A DNA stretch of 64,000 nt from Candidatus Methylacidiphilales bacterium (GCA_030054035.1 JASGCS010000002.1:118426-182425); one strand, 5' to 3'; positions 38,335 through 48,115 are shown, counted from the stretch's first letter. The notes: generated by a model from the letters alone, not told the origin. Numbers and translations are program-made.

Positions 38335-39204
38335 CTAAAGATCGTTTTCTTGTTTAAGTATCTCCGAGGCAATTTCTTTAGCGAGAGTACGAATTTGCAA
38401 TAGATGGTGCTGCCTTTGATTAACTGAAAATGCGCCTCGTGAATCAAGAATATTGAAGGTATGACTCGCATTAAGCAAATGTTCATAAGCAACCAATGGG
38501 TGTGAAAATAATGTTTGGGCACCAGAATAGTACTGCTTAAATTGCTCAGAAAGTATATCTATAGACGCCGCCTCAAAATTATAAAAAGAATGTTGCTGCT
38601 CTTGACTTAAAAAAATATCTCGGTAAAATATCTGTTTTGATTTGTTTTTATGCCAAACAATATCATACACAGAATTAACTCCTTGTAAATACATAGCGAG
38701 TCGCTCACAACCATAGGTAATTTCTACACTAACGGGATTACACGCAACTCCACCTACTTGCTGAAAGTAAGTAAATTGGGTAACTTCCATACCATTACAC
38801 CACACTTCCCAACCAAGCCCCCAAGCACCAAGCGCAGGCGATTCCCAGTTATCTTCAACAAATCTAATATCATTATGTTTCGCATGTAGGCCTAGCATCT
38901 CTAAAGATTTAATATAAATATCTTGAATAGAGACTGGCGCAGGTTTGATTAAAACTTGAAACTGAAAATATTTACCAAGTCGATTAGGATTTTCCCCATA
39001 TCGACCATCGGTTGGCCTGCGACAAGGCTGAAGGTAGGCAACCGACCAAGGTTTTTTACCTATTGATCGAATAAAAGTTTCTGGGTGAAATGTACCCGCT
39101 CCCATCGGCATGTCAAAAGGTTCTGCAATCACACAACCTTGTCTAGACCAAAATTCCTTTAATCGAATAAGAAGATCTTGAAAAGTTACATCTTTTAAGG
39201 ACAT
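38335..39204 (-). CDS. glyQ: Glycyl-tRNA synthetase alpha subunit
   Basis: 289 residues. [39 protein letters not shown] [36 protein letters not shown] and [20 protein letters not shown] (each quoted in part) are diagnostic of the class II catalytic subunit. The stop abuts the glyS start. Its start overlaps the aldo/keto reductase stop by 10 bp. Confidence 0.96.
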   Translation of the reverse strand: MSLKDVTFQDLLIRLKEFWSRQGCVIAEPFDMPMGAGTFHPETFIRSIGKKPWSVAYLQPCRRPTDGRYGENPNRLGKYFQFQVLIKPAPVSIQDIYIKSLEMLGLHAKHNDIRFVEDNWESPALGAWGLGWEVWCNGMEVTQFTYFQQVGGVACNPVSVEITYGCERLAMYLQGVNSVYDIVWHKNKSKQIFYRDIFLSQEQQHSFYNFEAASIDILSEQFKQYYSGAQTLFSHPLVAYEHLLNASHTFNILDSRGAFSVNQRQHHLLQIRTLAKEIASEILKQENDL

Positions 39205-40262
39205 GGATTTCTATATTTTTCATGTAATATCTGCAATGCAGTTCTAATTTCACTAGTCAATGCAATATCTATACTGGATATATTTTCCATAACCTGTTCT
39301 AAAGTAGTCGCTCCAATAATTGTTCCACCCAGATAAGGTCTTTCATTAATGAACGCAAGCGCCAGAGTAGTGAGTGACATATTATTTTCATTTGCTAATT
39401 TTTTATACTCGCGAATAGCTTCTAGCACATGGGGCTGAGAATATCTCGTGTAGGCATTTCCAAAAGCAGTAAAAGATGGATGAAATAATCTCCAAGCAGT
39501 ATTTTTTTCACCCGATAAATATTTACCACTTAATACACCAAATGCCAATGGAGAATAAGCCAATAAAGAAATTTTCTCTCGCAAACACACCTCAGCGAGC
39601 TGAATATCAAATACCCGATTTAAAAGATTATAGGGATTCTGTATCGTTGAGATGCCTTGCCACCCATGCAATGCAGATATGCGAGCTGATTGCATCACCC
39701 CCCAAGAGGTTTCGTTTGACACACCATAAAGTCGTATTTTTCCTGCTTGCTTCGCTCGCTCTAGCGCGTCAAGACTTTCTTCTAATGGTATACCGAGTTC
39801 TTCAACATGGGTGTAATCCATGGCTCCAAAAATATTGACTTTTCTTTCTGGCCAATGTAACTGATATAAGTCAATATAGTCAGTGCGCAATCGTTTCAGC
39901 GAACTATCAATTGCCCGTTGAATATGATCAGCGCTTAACCTTGCCCCACCTCTAATCCAATTAAAACCTCTTCCAGGACCACTCAAACTAGGCCCAGCAA
40001 CTTTCGTTGCCACTACAACGGAATGGCGGTTTCCATGTTCTTGTAAAAATTTACCAACAAACTCCTCAGATCTTCCATAGGTTTCTGCCTTAGGAGGTAC
40101 TGGGTACACTTCAGCCACATCAAAAAAATTGACTTCATGCGTAATGGCATAATCCATTATCTTTTCGCTCTCTTGATAGTCAACTTGCTCACCAAACACC
40201 ATGGTGCCTAAGCAAATTTTAGAAACTTTGATATCGCTTTTACCCAAAAAACTATATTTCAT
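39195..40262 (-). CDS. Aldo/keto reductase (Tas type)
   Basis: 355 residues. The catalytic tetrad is visible: Asp in [13 protein letters not shown] with the following Tyr, Lys in VVVATKVAG and His in [32 protein letters not shown] at the start and the long loop [18 protein letters not shown] match the Tas/YghZ-like AKR group. It should reduce aldehydes or ketones with NADPH; the substrate is unknown. It lies upstream of glyQ with a 10-bp overlap, possibly as the first gene of that operon. Confidence 0.9.
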   Translation of the reverse strand: MKYSFLGKSDIKVSKICLGTMVFGEQVDYQESEKIMDYAITHEVNFFDVAEVYPVPPKAETYGRSEEFVGKFLQEHGNRHSVVVATKVAGPSLSGPGRGFNWIRGGARLSADHIQRAIDSSLKRLRTDYIDLYQLHWPERKVNIFGAMDYTHVEELGIPLEESLDALERAKQAGKIRLYGVSNETSWGVMQSARISALHGWQGISTIQNPYNLLNRVFDIQLAEVCLREKISLLAYSPLAFGVLSGKYLSGEKNTAWRLFHPSFTAFGNAYTRYSQPHVLEAIREYKKLANENNMSLTTLALAFINERPYLGGTIIGATTLEQVMENISSIDIALTSEIRTALQILHEKYRNPCP

Positions 40263-40307
40263 AGTATTATTTTACAGGCAAAAATAAACTCAAATACCGT
40301 AAATGAT

Positions 40308-41363
40308 TTAAGATTTTAGTGGGAGCTGAATCGCGCAAACATCCTCTTTTTGCTGAATGTAGTTTTCAGAAAAAGGAATGAGTTGTGTCCAACTTCCTCT
40401 ATCAAAATCTTTACCTGTTAACAAATTATCTAAATACCCACATGATTGAATATCTCCCAATTTGCATGCACGAGCAAAATATTGTTTAGCAAAAACGATT
40501 TGCTTGGGCAAAGTTTCAAAATCTTGCATTCGCAATAAGCCTAACTGACGATTTGCTCTTGCGTAATCCTTGCGTTTAACATAACACTCAAAAGATGCTG
40601 CATAGGAAATTGATGGTGTTCTAGTGTCCCTTCCAGAAATGAGTAATTGTAAATTATCTTCCGCATCTTTGCTACCTAAAGTAGCTGCTGCGGCAAAATG
40701 ATACATGCTCTTAGCTATATCACTGCCTAAGTGGCTATAATTCTCAAAATAAATAATGCCTAATAAATTATAAACAATTGGTCCGCCAATAGAATCTCTG
40801 AATTGTTCGAGGTGAGTAATGGCAGAGATTGGATCGGCAGGAACATCATAACCCACTAACAACATTTGGCCTAAAGCTAAATGTGCGCTAAAGCAATGTT
40901 GATTAATTTCAAGCAGTTTGTTATAAAACAACGCTCGTGATTTAGAAGATTGAAAATATTTCTGAGATTTTAAATAGTCATAGTATGCTATTGTTACTTT
41001 TCCTGCGCGCATGACATTGTCTTCTCCTTGTCCTGTATTTCCAACAAGATCGCGAACATACTTCATATAACTATCATTGACTGGTAATGCCAGTTCCTGC
41101 AAATATATCTTTTCAATTGAACGATCAGACTTAAGGCGAAGAAAACTCCCTCTACAAATCATCTGTTCTATCCATAGCAGTCGATCTACATAAGAAGCAT
41201 TACTTGGCACAATTACATTATCCACATGAGGAATGAGGGCGCTACTTATATTAATCTCTTCACTATTAGGTATATTTGGTTTTTGCATATAATACAAAAT
41301 TGTACCGATGGTGACAGTTAACCCTAGCAAAGTTAAACATAAAAATAAAATTGCTCGTTTCAT
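40308..41363 (-). CDS. Membrane-anchored Sel1/TPR-like repeat protein
   Basis: 351 residues. One N-terminal membrane helix (about 5-26) anchors a periplasmic helical domain. Sel1-like units are seen, for example AKSMYHFAAAATLGSKDAEDNL and AKQYFARACKLGDIQSCGYL. It likely mediates protein contacts at the envelope; partners unknown. A TATAAA (plus 41374-41379) leaves a leader of about 4 nt. Confidence 0.7.
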   Translation of the reverse strand: MKRAILFLCLTLLGLTVTIGTILYYMQKPNIPNSEEINISSALIPHVDNVIVPSNASYVDRLLWIEQMICRGSFLRLKSDRSIEKIYLQELALPVNDSYMKYVRDLVGNTGQGEDNVMRAGKVTIAYYDYLKSQKYFQSSKSRALFYNKLLEINQHCFSAHLALGQMLLVGYDVPADPISAITHLEQFRDSIGGPIVYNLLGIIYFENYSHLGSDIAKSMYHFAAAATLGSKDAEDNLQLLISGRDTRTPSISYAASFECYVKRKDYARANRQLGLLRMQDFETLPKQIVFAKQYFARACKLGDIQSCGYLDNLLTGKDFDRGSWTQLIPFSENYIQQKEDVCAIQLPLKS

Positions 41364-41417
41364 AGAGCATCAGTTTATACTGCATTTATTAAAATATATG
41401 TACTACTTTAGTTTCAC

Positions 41418-41858
41418 TCAGTTACAGCAGGTATCTGCAACCAGTATGTTTCGTTTATAAAGCGTCTTATTGTTTTTATAAAAAATTATTTCAGTTGAAT
41501 TTTTTGCGTACCCATCTATAATTCTTAATTGAAGTAAGTGGCTGAGTTGGTTGCTGGTAAATGGCTTATCAAGCTCAATACGAGAATCAGAACCATTACT
41601 AAATATGCTATCAGTATCGCTGGCAGATTCATGCACTTCTCCCTCATGATCAAATTTGTCAATTATTTTGGTTGATATAGTTGCAGGATTTTCTAAGCCA
41701 ATTTCAGAAATTGTTTTTTTTGCGATGTCTGAAATTGATCCGCCACCAGTCAGCGAAGAAATCCCAACTTTCAATACAGTTAGATATGCTAATGATAGTA
41801 TTACCAAGACGATTAAATAAATAAAAATCTTTTTCAATGGAAATGTTTTTTTAAGCAA
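41418..41858 (-). CDS. Small single-pass membrane protein, unknown
   Basis: 146 residues. A basic start and one membrane helix (about 12-33, IFIYLIVLVILSLAYLTVL) are followed by an acidic, Ser-rich soluble part and a C-terminal CC pair (ADTCCN). I recognise no family. The start directly follows the DUF2892 gene stop (abutting at 41858/41859), so it is probably co-transcribed and translationally coupled with it. Confidence 0.6.
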   Translation of the reverse strand: MLKKTFPLKKIFIYLIVLVILSLAYLTVLKVGISSLTGGGSISDIAKKTISEIGLENPATISTKIIDKFDHEGEVHESASDTDSIFSNGSDSRIELDKPFTSNQLSHLLQLRIIDGYAKNSTEIIFYKNNKTLYKRNILVADTCCN

Positions 41859-42059
41859 CTATTCACGCAAAGGGCAAGTGTTCTTTCCTGTTAGTGCATG
41901 ATAAAGACACCATGAAAACATAGCCTGAAAAAAACAGAACAACGCTATGAGTAAAAATATATAACTGGATAAATATACGCTAGCAATCAGAAAAATAATA
42001 CCTACAAATAAACGCATTAATCTGTCCTTTTTACCCATATTTTTGCTAATAAATCTCAT
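41859..42059 (-). CDS. DUF2892 (YgaP-transmembrane-type) small membrane protein
   Basis: 66 residues from the ATG at 42059. MGKKDRLMRLFVGIIFLIASVYL followed by a second helix and a CLYHALTGKNTC end (quoted in parts) matches DUF2892. A longer frame from a TTG at 42071 exists, but that codon lies inside the minus-strand TATAAT (plus 42071-42076), so the ATG is preferred, with a leader of about 5 nt. The two cysteines near the C-terminus are typical of the family. Confidence 0.8.
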   Translation of the reverse strand: MRFISKNMGKKDRLMRLFVGIIFLIASVYLSSYIFLLIALFCFFQAMFSWCLYHALTGKNTCPLRE

Positions 42060-42159
42060 GCTTTTCTTCAATTATATACTAAAATTACGCTAATCTGATT
42101 TTTAGTAAGCGTACTAAAATTACAAAAAAAGGGGGTCAATTTAATGGTAAAATGACTAG

Positions 42160-44853
42160 ATGGACAAGTTCATAAGCAGTAAAAGTAACATGTTTATTGC
42201 TTTTGCCGTTTTAAGCTTGCAATCCATCTCACTTTCCGCAACCCCAGTCTTTGATAGCATAACCACAGGTACTGTCACAGTTGACACAAGTGTTGCAAAC
42301 AAAGTAACAGTAAACCAGCAATCAAATAACGCTGAAATTGCGTGGAGTAATTTTAATATAGACCAGAATCAACAAGTTGACTTTCGTCAGCCTAGCAGTC
42401 AATCATTATTAATAAATAATATCCTCGATCAGAACCCCTCACAAATATTAGGAACAATCACTGCCAATGGTAGGATTGTTCTCCTTAATGCCAATGGCTT
42501 TTATTTTGGTATCAATTCATCGGTATCGGCACATAGTTTTATAGTGGCTGCCACTAGCAGGGCGAATGTGCAATGGAATGAGCAAGAAAATAGATTGGTT
42601 GTTGATACTACTGCTCCGTTTAGCTCAATGACGCTAGCAGGTACAATCCAAGCAGTAGAGACCGCGCTATACGCACAGACAATTCAAATTTCTGGATCTC
42701 TTCGCACCGATTCCGAACATCCTCCTGTCACATCCGCATTAAGTATTTTCGCAAAACAATCAATAACTCTTAACGCCACAGTACAGTTATCTAATGCAGA
42801 AATAGATATTTTTTCTGATCAAGGCTCAATCAATTACAGCGCAATTACTAGTAATGTTTCATCTGCAACTATCGGTGCTCCTTATGGAACCGTTTTTGGA
42901 TCGGGGACTATTTATGCCTCAGACGCATTAACTATTTCAGCAAACTATATATATGTTGCCGATAATTCAAGTGATTTTATTCTGTTATCACCTAACCTTT
43001 CCTTAAAAGCGCAACCACTCCTCAACACTTCCCCAGGCGAATCAAATGCTGGCTCACTTGGCACTGCACTTAAACCAATTAAAATTGGCAGTTCCTCTTT
43101 TTACGCAAGCACGCGTCAGAACAATTTTGAATCTTTGACTCTGTCTTCTATCTCAGGAGATATCTATGTTGAGCGATACTCCAAGATTGCTGATATTCTA
43201 ACCAACTCAATTTCATGGACGCTCTCCGTAACGCAAACATATGGTGATTTTATTGCTGACTTTGTGGTTAACCCAAGCACCGCAGCATTAACTATTAACA
43301 TTAAAAATGGAAACATCGCAGGTAGCGGTGGGACCTACTACAATATTAACAATGTAGCTTTTGCCACTGAAGTACTTACACTTAAAGCTAGAAGTTTTTC
43401 AGAACTTACTGGTTCGATTTCCAGTTTAGACTTAACTTTAGATACAACAGAAAATTTACCATTGTGGTGGAATCAGTTCTGTGACTCCGATATTGGTAGC
43501 GCTACTCATCCATTAAGACTGACCCCGCAAAGAGTTGATGTAATTGGAGGTGGAATAGATCTACCCATAACGCTAAAAATATCTGTGCCATGGCACTCAG
43601 CAGTATATCTGCAACATGAAGATGAAATTAAACCATTCTTAGACGCCATTTTGAACGACTCAAGGACGAATAAAAACTATGAGCTGTACCTTGTCCAAAA
43701 CAATGGTTCAATTAATCTTGAAGCAAATCTTAATTTACCATTTAATAAATTTGTCCTAGTCGCACAAAATGGTTCCATAGCTGTCAACGCATCAATTAGC
43801 GGCAATGCTATCAGACTCTACTCTACAACTGGCAGTATCACAGGCACAGGAACTGTGTTGAGCCCAAGATTATGGTTGGTAGCTAAGAATGCAGTTGGGA
43901 GTCTTGATGCTCCTCTGAAGATCTCTTCAAGCGAAACCAGCTACACCGATACAAGTAACAATTTTCGTTCCTTTTTAATATCCTCATCTCAAGGTGGGGC
44001 CCATGTTGAACTACATGATAATGTCATACGATTTATAGAAAATCTTGTATACGCAGGCACTACAAACCTCGGCGTAATAATTAAGGATGGAAATGTTTTC
44101 TCACTCACACAATCAAGTGGAAACATAATTCTACCTACTGCTGATATTGTTTATTCAGGTGTAATTGGATTAACAGCAAGAACAGGAAGTATTTTAGCAA
44201 ATCCAACCAACCCAAACAGTTATATTAGTGCACCTGGAATTATCTTACGAGCCCCTAATGGACAAATAGGCACCTCTCTAAACCCTATTCATGTTGCAAA
44301 CTTTGGGCACAATAACCCGTATTATCAGTCTAGTTTTTATCATGGCTTGCTCTTCTCACAAATAAATGAAACTGAACTTCGTTTATTTGGACCAGAGCCA
44401 CGAACCTACAGTTACAGCCAGAATGCTTGGTTCTATATAACTAGTAATAACTTTGTTTCACACATATATGAAAATGACACTAGGAGAACAGGGACATCGC
44501 TAACCTCAGATGACTTCTATCAATTCACTACAATATCAGCTAGTGGTGTCAATCTTGCTTTTTATCAAACACCAATAATACCAACTATTCCTACACCAAT
44601 CATTATTCCTACACCAATTCCTACACCAATCATTATTCCTACCCCACCTGTTGCTCCAGAACCAACTACTCCTACACCAATCGTTCGTCTTCCATTTGAA
44701 ATTCCAGAGTCTGCTTCCGTAAAAATTGTGTATAAAAATAAAAAGGCTTCTGGCTATAATAAATTTGTCGCCCAGCTTACTTCCTTCTTTGAATCTACAA
44801 TTGAAAGCACAGAATGCTTGCTTACTTCAATAGGTAAGCGTTGTAAAAAATAG
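42160..44853 (+). CDS. Two-partner-secretion exoprotein with TPS domain (paralogue of 15307-17160)
   Basis: 897 residues. A signal peptide (about 1-28, ending SLSA) precedes a TPS domain (30-240) with EIAWSNFNIDQNQQV, NPSQILGTITANGRIVL and NANGFYFGINSSVSAHSF, closely parallel to the first exoprotein. Beta-helix-like sequence follows. A Pro/Thr/Ile-rich repeat linker lies at about 805-845, and the last 15 residues carry two cysteines (TECLLTSIGKRCKK). No TpsB gene is adjacent. TAAAAT at 42148-42153 would place the transcript start exactly on the ATG. It is convergent with the LexA-like gene, one base apart. Confidence 0.85.
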   Translation: MDKFISSKSNMFIAFAVLSLQSISLSATPVFDSITTGTVTVDTSVANKVTVNQQSNNAEIAWSNFNIDQNQQVDFRQPSSQSLLINNILDQNPSQILGTITANGRIVLLNANGFYFGINSSVSAHSFIVAATSRANVQWNEQENRLVVDTTAPFSSMTLAGTIQAVETALYAQTIQISGSLRTDSEHPPVTSALSIFAKQSITLNATVQLSNAEIDIFSDQGSINYSAITSNVSSATIGAPYGTVFGSGTIYASDALTISANYIYVADNSSDFILLSPNLSLKAQPLLNTSPGESNAGSLGTALKPIKIGSSSFYASTRQNNFESLTLSSISGDIYVERYSKIADILTNSISWTLSVTQTYGDFIADFVVNPSTAALTINIKNGNIAGSGGTYYNINNVAFATEVLTLKARSFSELTGSISSLDLTLDTTENLPLWWNQFCDSDIGSATHPLRLTPQRVDVIGGGIDLPITLKISVPWHSAVYLQHEDEIKPFLDAILNDSRTNKNYELYLVQNNGSINLEANLNLPFNKFVLVAQNGSIAVNASISGNAIRLYSTTGSITGTGTVLSPRLWLVAKNAVGSLDAPLKISSSETSYTDTSNNFRSFLISSSQGGAHVELHDNVIRFIENLVYAGTTNLGVIIKDGNVFSLTQSSGNIILPTADIVYSGVIGLTARTGSILANPTNPNSYISAPGIILRAPNGQIGTSLNPIHVANFGHNNPYYQSSFYHGLLFSQINETELRLFGPEPRTYSYSQNAWFYITSNNFVSHIYENDTRRTGTSLTSDDFYQFTTISASGVNLAFYQTPIIPTIPTPIIIPTPIPTPIIIPTPPVAPEPTTPTPIVRLPFEIPESASVKIVYKNKKASGYNKFVAQLTSFFESTIESTECLLTSIGKRCKK
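44577..44685 (+). repeat. Imperfect tandem repeats encoding a PTPI/IIPTP-rich linker
   Basis: Units such as CCTACACCAATCATTATT recur several times, encoding alternating PTPI and IIPTP segments between the passenger and the C-terminal cysteine region. Low-complexity Pro linkers of this sort span the cell envelope or wall-proximal zone in surface proteins. Copy number could vary between strains. Confidence 0.75.
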
Positions 44854-44854
44854 T

Positions 44855-45448
44855 TTAGCCAATCTGCTTAAGATACATGGCGATGATGTTTATTGTCTCA
44901 TCGATAAATGGAATTGGATCATATTTACGAGCATTATCAGATATCAGCAATCCATGATCTGCTAACAAGAGAAATCGCTTGATCTTTAAACTGCCTTTAT
45001 GTTCTGCAATGAGAATTTGCTTGTCGGATATCGGCTCGCCTTTGACATAGCGTCTACAAAGCACTAAGGAGCTTTCCTCTATGGTAGGAGTCATTGAATC
45101 GCCCCGTACTTTAAACAACATAAGATGTTTTGGATGAGTAGGGAGCTGCTGCGTAGGAATGGGTAGATACTCATCAGGTCGCTGATGATAACGAATTATA
45201 TCTCTGCTCCCGGCTTGCACTAAACCATAATACGGGAGCTTGGTAAAAAATCTCTCTTGCTCACTATTGAAGTAGTAGGTAAAACCATCTTTATAGATCA
45301 TGCCCTGCATTACTAAACGATTCAAATGGTACTGCACCGAAGAACGATAGGGTAATTTAAGTTTTCGTTGCACTCCAGAGAGCGTACTACCATTATTTCG
45401 TTTAACTTCAGCAAGTATTTGTTTGCTCAATGAATCTTGGATGGCCAT
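44855..45448 (-). CDS. LexA-like S24 autoproteolytic repressor
   Basis: 197 residues. An N-terminal winged-helix-like domain (about 1-60) differs from classical LexA. A C-terminal S24 domain has the Ala79-Gly80 cleavage site (GLVQAGS), nucleophile Ser118 (RGDSMTP) and general-base Lys157 (LKIKRF). RecA-stimulated self-cleavage would inactivate it after DNA damage (family knowledge). It is divergent from umuC over the palindromes at 45467-45505. A minus-strand TAAACT (plus 45455-45460) predicts a transcript starting on its ATG, next to the operator, so it probably represses itself. Confidence 0.85.
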   Translation of the reverse strand: MAIQDSLSKQILAEVKRNNGSTLSGVQRKLKLPYRSSVQYHLNRLVMQGMIYKDGFTYYFNSEQERFFTKLPYYGLVQAGSRDIIRYHQRPDEYLPIPTQQLPTHPKHLMLFKVRGDSMTPTIEESSLVLCRRYVKGEPISDKQILIAEHKGSLKIKRFLLLADHGLLISDNARKYDPIPFIDETINIIAMYLKQIG

Positions 45449-45466
45449 GAGTATAGTTTACATGAA

Positions 45467-45505
45467 ATACAATTATTGTACTTTTATAATTGTACAAGTA
45501 CAATT
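45467..45505. promoter_or_regulatory. Double palindromic operator between the LexA-like repressor and umuC
   Basis: Two inverted repeats built from ATTGTAC/GTACAAT: TACAATTATTGTA (45468-45480) and AATTGTACAAGTACAATT (45488-45505, 8-bp arms around AA). They do not match the gammaproteobacterial LexA box (CTG-N10-CAG). They lie just upstream of a likely umuC -10 (TATGAT, 45510-45515) and upstream of the repressor -10, so one protein could shut both promoters. Binding is inferred. Confidence 0.7.
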
Positions 45506-45526
45506 ATATTATGATAAACTAGAGTT

Positions 45527-46783
45527 ATGTTTGCACTGGTTGATTGTAATAATTTTTATGTCTCTTGTGAACGAGTGTTTAACCCTAAGCTGTGGGGTAG
45601 GCCTGTGGTGGTATTATCTAATAACGATGGTTGTGCTATTTCTCGTTCTGCAGAAGCAAAGGCACTTGGTATCGCAATGGGTGCGCCAATGTTTAAGTTC
45701 CGTGATCTAGTTCGTAGAGAAAAGGTGCAAGTATACTCTGCTAATTTTGTGGTGTATGGAGATATGTCTAGACGGGTCATGCAGACATTGAGCGCATGGA
45801 CTAGCGCTATGGAAATCTATTCCATAGACGAGGCGTTTCTTTGGTTTGGTGACATTGCTAGCGCTGATCTCACTACCCATGCTTCAGCTATGCGTAAAAA
45901 AGTTGAAAAAGATACTGGCATACCAGTATCCGTTGGGGTTGGCGCTACTAAAACCTTGGCTAAGGTAGCGACTCACTATGCAAAACAAAGTAGCGAAGGA
46001 GTCTGCGTGCTTGACGATGCTAGTCGTTGCGCAAAGGCTTTAGAGAAATTGGCTTGTGAAAAAATTTGGGGCATCGGCAAAAGTAAGACTGAGTTCTTAG
46101 ATCGTCATGGCATTACTAATGCTCGGGAACTGAGAGACGCTCCTCTGCCGTGGATACGAAAGTCACTTAGCGTAGTAACTGAACGCACGGTACGAGAACT
46201 ACGAGGTGAGCCATGTGTGCTGCTTGAGGAGGTCGCTCCTGACAAACAGGCCATTGCCACCACTCGCACCTTTGGGCGAGAAGTAAGCGCACTCCATGAA
46301 GTGCAAGAAGCTGTCAGTGCCTACACGAGTCGTTGTGCCGAGAAGTTGCGTGAGCAAGAATCTCTGGCAGGACACATACGGGTGTATATAGAGTCCAGCC
46401 CATTTAAGAAGGAATCTTTCTACTACCGTGAAGCAATTGCTGCGGTTACTCCTCCTAGCTCCTACACCCCATCACTGGTAGCGGTTGCCATGCAATTAAT
46501 AGGTGCTTTATATCGTAAAGGCGTCTTATATAAATCATGTGGGGTTATTGTCTATGACCTTTGTCCACAATCATGTGCACCACTGGATCTTTTTACTCCT
46601 AACAATAATCACCCGCGACAAAAAAGACTCATGGAAGTTATTGACCGTCATAACCGATCCACTATCCAGGGCAAACTACAATTCGCCTCAGAGGGACTGG
46701 GAAAACCTTGGTACATGAAACAAGCACATCGCTCACCTCGTTACACTTCACGCTGGAATGAGCTCCTCACCATCTCATCATAA
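45527..46783 (+). CDS. umuC: Error-prone DNA polymerase V catalytic subunit
   Basis: 418 residues, normal for UmuC. MFALVDCNNFYVSCERVFNP carries the first catalytic Asp, and YSIDEAFLWF the second pair; GVGATKTLAKVATHYAK and the IWGIGK helix-hairpin motif follow, then a DUF4113-like C-terminus (GVIVYDLCPQ). It copies past lesions when complexed with processed UmuD. The coding sequence looks clearly more GC-rich than its neighbours, hinting at recent transfer. umuD follows it, the reverse of the E. coli umuDC order. Confidence 0.95.
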   Translation: MFALVDCNNFYVSCERVFNPKLWGRPVVVLSNNDGCAISRSAEAKALGIAMGAPMFKFRDLVRREKVQVYSANFVVYGDMSRRVMQTLSAWTSAMEIYSIDEAFLWFGDIASADLTTHASAMRKKVEKDTGIPVSVGVGATKTLAKVATHYAKQSSEGVCVLDDASRCAKALEKLACEKIWGIGKSKTEFLDRHGITNARELRDAPLPWIRKSLSVVTERTVRELRGEPCVLLEEVAPDKQAIATTRTFGREVSALHEVQEAVSAYTSRCAEKLREQESLAGHIRVYIESSPFKKESFYYREAIAAVTPPSSYTPSLVAVAMQLIGALYRKGVLYKSCGVIVYDLCPQSCAPLDLFTPNNNHPRQKRLMEVIDRHNRSTIQGKLQFASEGLGKPWYMKQAHRSPRYTSRWNELLTISS

Positions 46784-47216
46784 CCATAGCGTTATGGACA
46801 CTACGATCAAGCATTCACCCTTCACACTACCACTCTTTGCTACTACGGTACATGCAGGATTTCCTTCACCTGCTCATGACTATCTTGAGACCATGCTTGA
46901 TCTCAACCAACTTCTGATTAAGCACCCCTCTGCAACATTCTTTGTGCGCGTGCAAGGTAACTCTATGACCCTTGCTGGTATTCATTCTGGAGATATTCTT
47001 ATTGTGGATCGCTCACTTGAGTCTCGCTCCAATACCATAGTAGTTGCAGTCATCAATGGCGAATTTGCGGTAAAACGCCTACACCGTCGGGACGATTTAG
47101 TAACGCTCATGGCTGAATGCTCGCCCGAGCACGGACACTATCCACCGATTACTATGAACGAAGAATCTGATTGTCAGGTATGGGGAGTAGTGGTAGCAGC
47201 GATTCACCTATTTTAA
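46758..47216 (+). CDS. umuD: UmuD-type translesion polymerase accessory protein (S24)
   Basis: 152 residues. VHAGFPSPAHDYLE contains the cleavage site (Ala33-Gly34); Ser69 in QGNSMTLAGI and Lys106 in FAVKRLHR are the catalytic dyad. Self-cleavage gives UmuD', the active partner of UmuC. The ATG at 46758 overlaps umuC by 26 bp; a Met at 46794 would give 140 residues, the commoner length, with no overlap. Both lack a clear ribosome site. Confidence 0.92.
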   Translation: MSSSPSHHNHSVMDTTIKHSPFTLPLFATTVHAGFPSPAHDYLETMLDLNQLLIKHPSATFFVRVQGNSMTLAGIHSGDILIVDRSLESRSNTIVVAVINGEFAVKRLHRRDDLVTLMAECSPEHGHYPPITMNEESDCQVWGVVVAAIHLF

Positions 47217-47263
47217 AATCAAGATATACATTTGTGATAATATAAGAACATTAAATACTAGTA

Positions 47264-48115
47264 ATGATTAACATTAATACAATTTACGAGCAGTGTTGTA
47301 CAGAAACTATGAAGCACATTCCTGATGGTTTTATTGATATGACAATAACATCTCCACCCTATGATGATATGCGTAGTTATAACGGAAATCATAGTTTTCA
47401 ATTCCAAGAAATAGCAACATCTCTATATAGAGTCACCAAGGAAGGCGGGGTAGTAGTTTGGATTATAGGAGACCAGACAAAAAACTTTAATGAAACTGGA
47501 ACATCTTTTAGACATGCCTTGTATTTTAAGGAAATAGGATTTAATTTATTTGATACGATGATTTATCTTAAAAAACCTAGAGGGGCCTGTGGCAACAATA
47601 AAGGATATTGGCAGACATTTGAATATATGTTTGTTTTCAGCAAAGGAAAACCTAAAACAATACATATCCTCCATGACAGAGAAAATAAAGATAAAAGAGA
47701 TGGGGATAATGGCACAAAAAGACTGTTTGATGGAACACTTAAAAATATGAAAAGAAATGGCTATACTAAATTCGGCAGAAGAACAAATGTTTGGGAATAT
47801 AACGTTGGTAAAGGGCACAGCACTAAAGATGATATTGCCTTTAAACATCCTGCTATTTTTCCAGAGAAATTAGCAGAGGATCATATCCTCTCCTGGAGTA
47901 ATGAAAATGAAATAGTCTATGACCCATTTATGGGATCAGGTACCACAGCTAAAATGAGTATAATACACAATAGAAATTATCTAGGGAGTGAGATAAACCA
48001 TCAATATATTACCTATGCAAAGGAAAGAATAAATGGCCTTAAAAGGGGGGTACGACAAAGCAAAACGGAAAGAGCCAGCATACGAGAAGATATGTTCTTC
48101 TTGCGGAATACGTAA
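47264..48115 (+). CDS. Site-specific DNA methyltransferase (beta-class, SPPY type)
   Basis: 283 residues. Motif IV TSPPYDDMR (Ser30-Tyr33) precedes motif I YDPFMGSGTTA (about 223-233), the order of beta-class amino-methyltransferases. The SPPY form is common in N4-cytosine enzymes but also occurs in some N6-adenine enzymes, so the base is uncertain. No separate target-recognition domain is obvious apart from the middle region (100-200). The gene resembles phage or small type II enzymes. Its last 83 bp overlap the nuclease gene in another frame, and the tail after about residue 265 is set by that overlap. Confidence 0.88.
   Translation: MININTIYEQCCTETMKHIPDGFIDMTITSPPYDDMRSYNGNHSFQFQEIATSLYRVTKEGGVVVWIIGDQTKNFNETGTSFRHALYFKEIGFNLFDTMIYLKKPRGACGNNKGYWQTFEYMFVFSKGKPKTIHILHDRENKDKRDGDNGTKRLFDGTLKNMKRNGYTKFGRRTNVWEYNVGKGHSTKDDIAFKHPAIFPEKLAEDHILSWSNENEIVYDPFMGSGTTAKMSIIHNRNYLGSEINHQYITYAKERINGLKRGVRQSKTERASIREDMFFLRNT

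Noticed and set aside
44577..44685. CRISPR-like repeat array
   Set aside because: The repeats are in-frame low-complexity codons for a Pro/Thr/Ile linker, without spacers of constant length.
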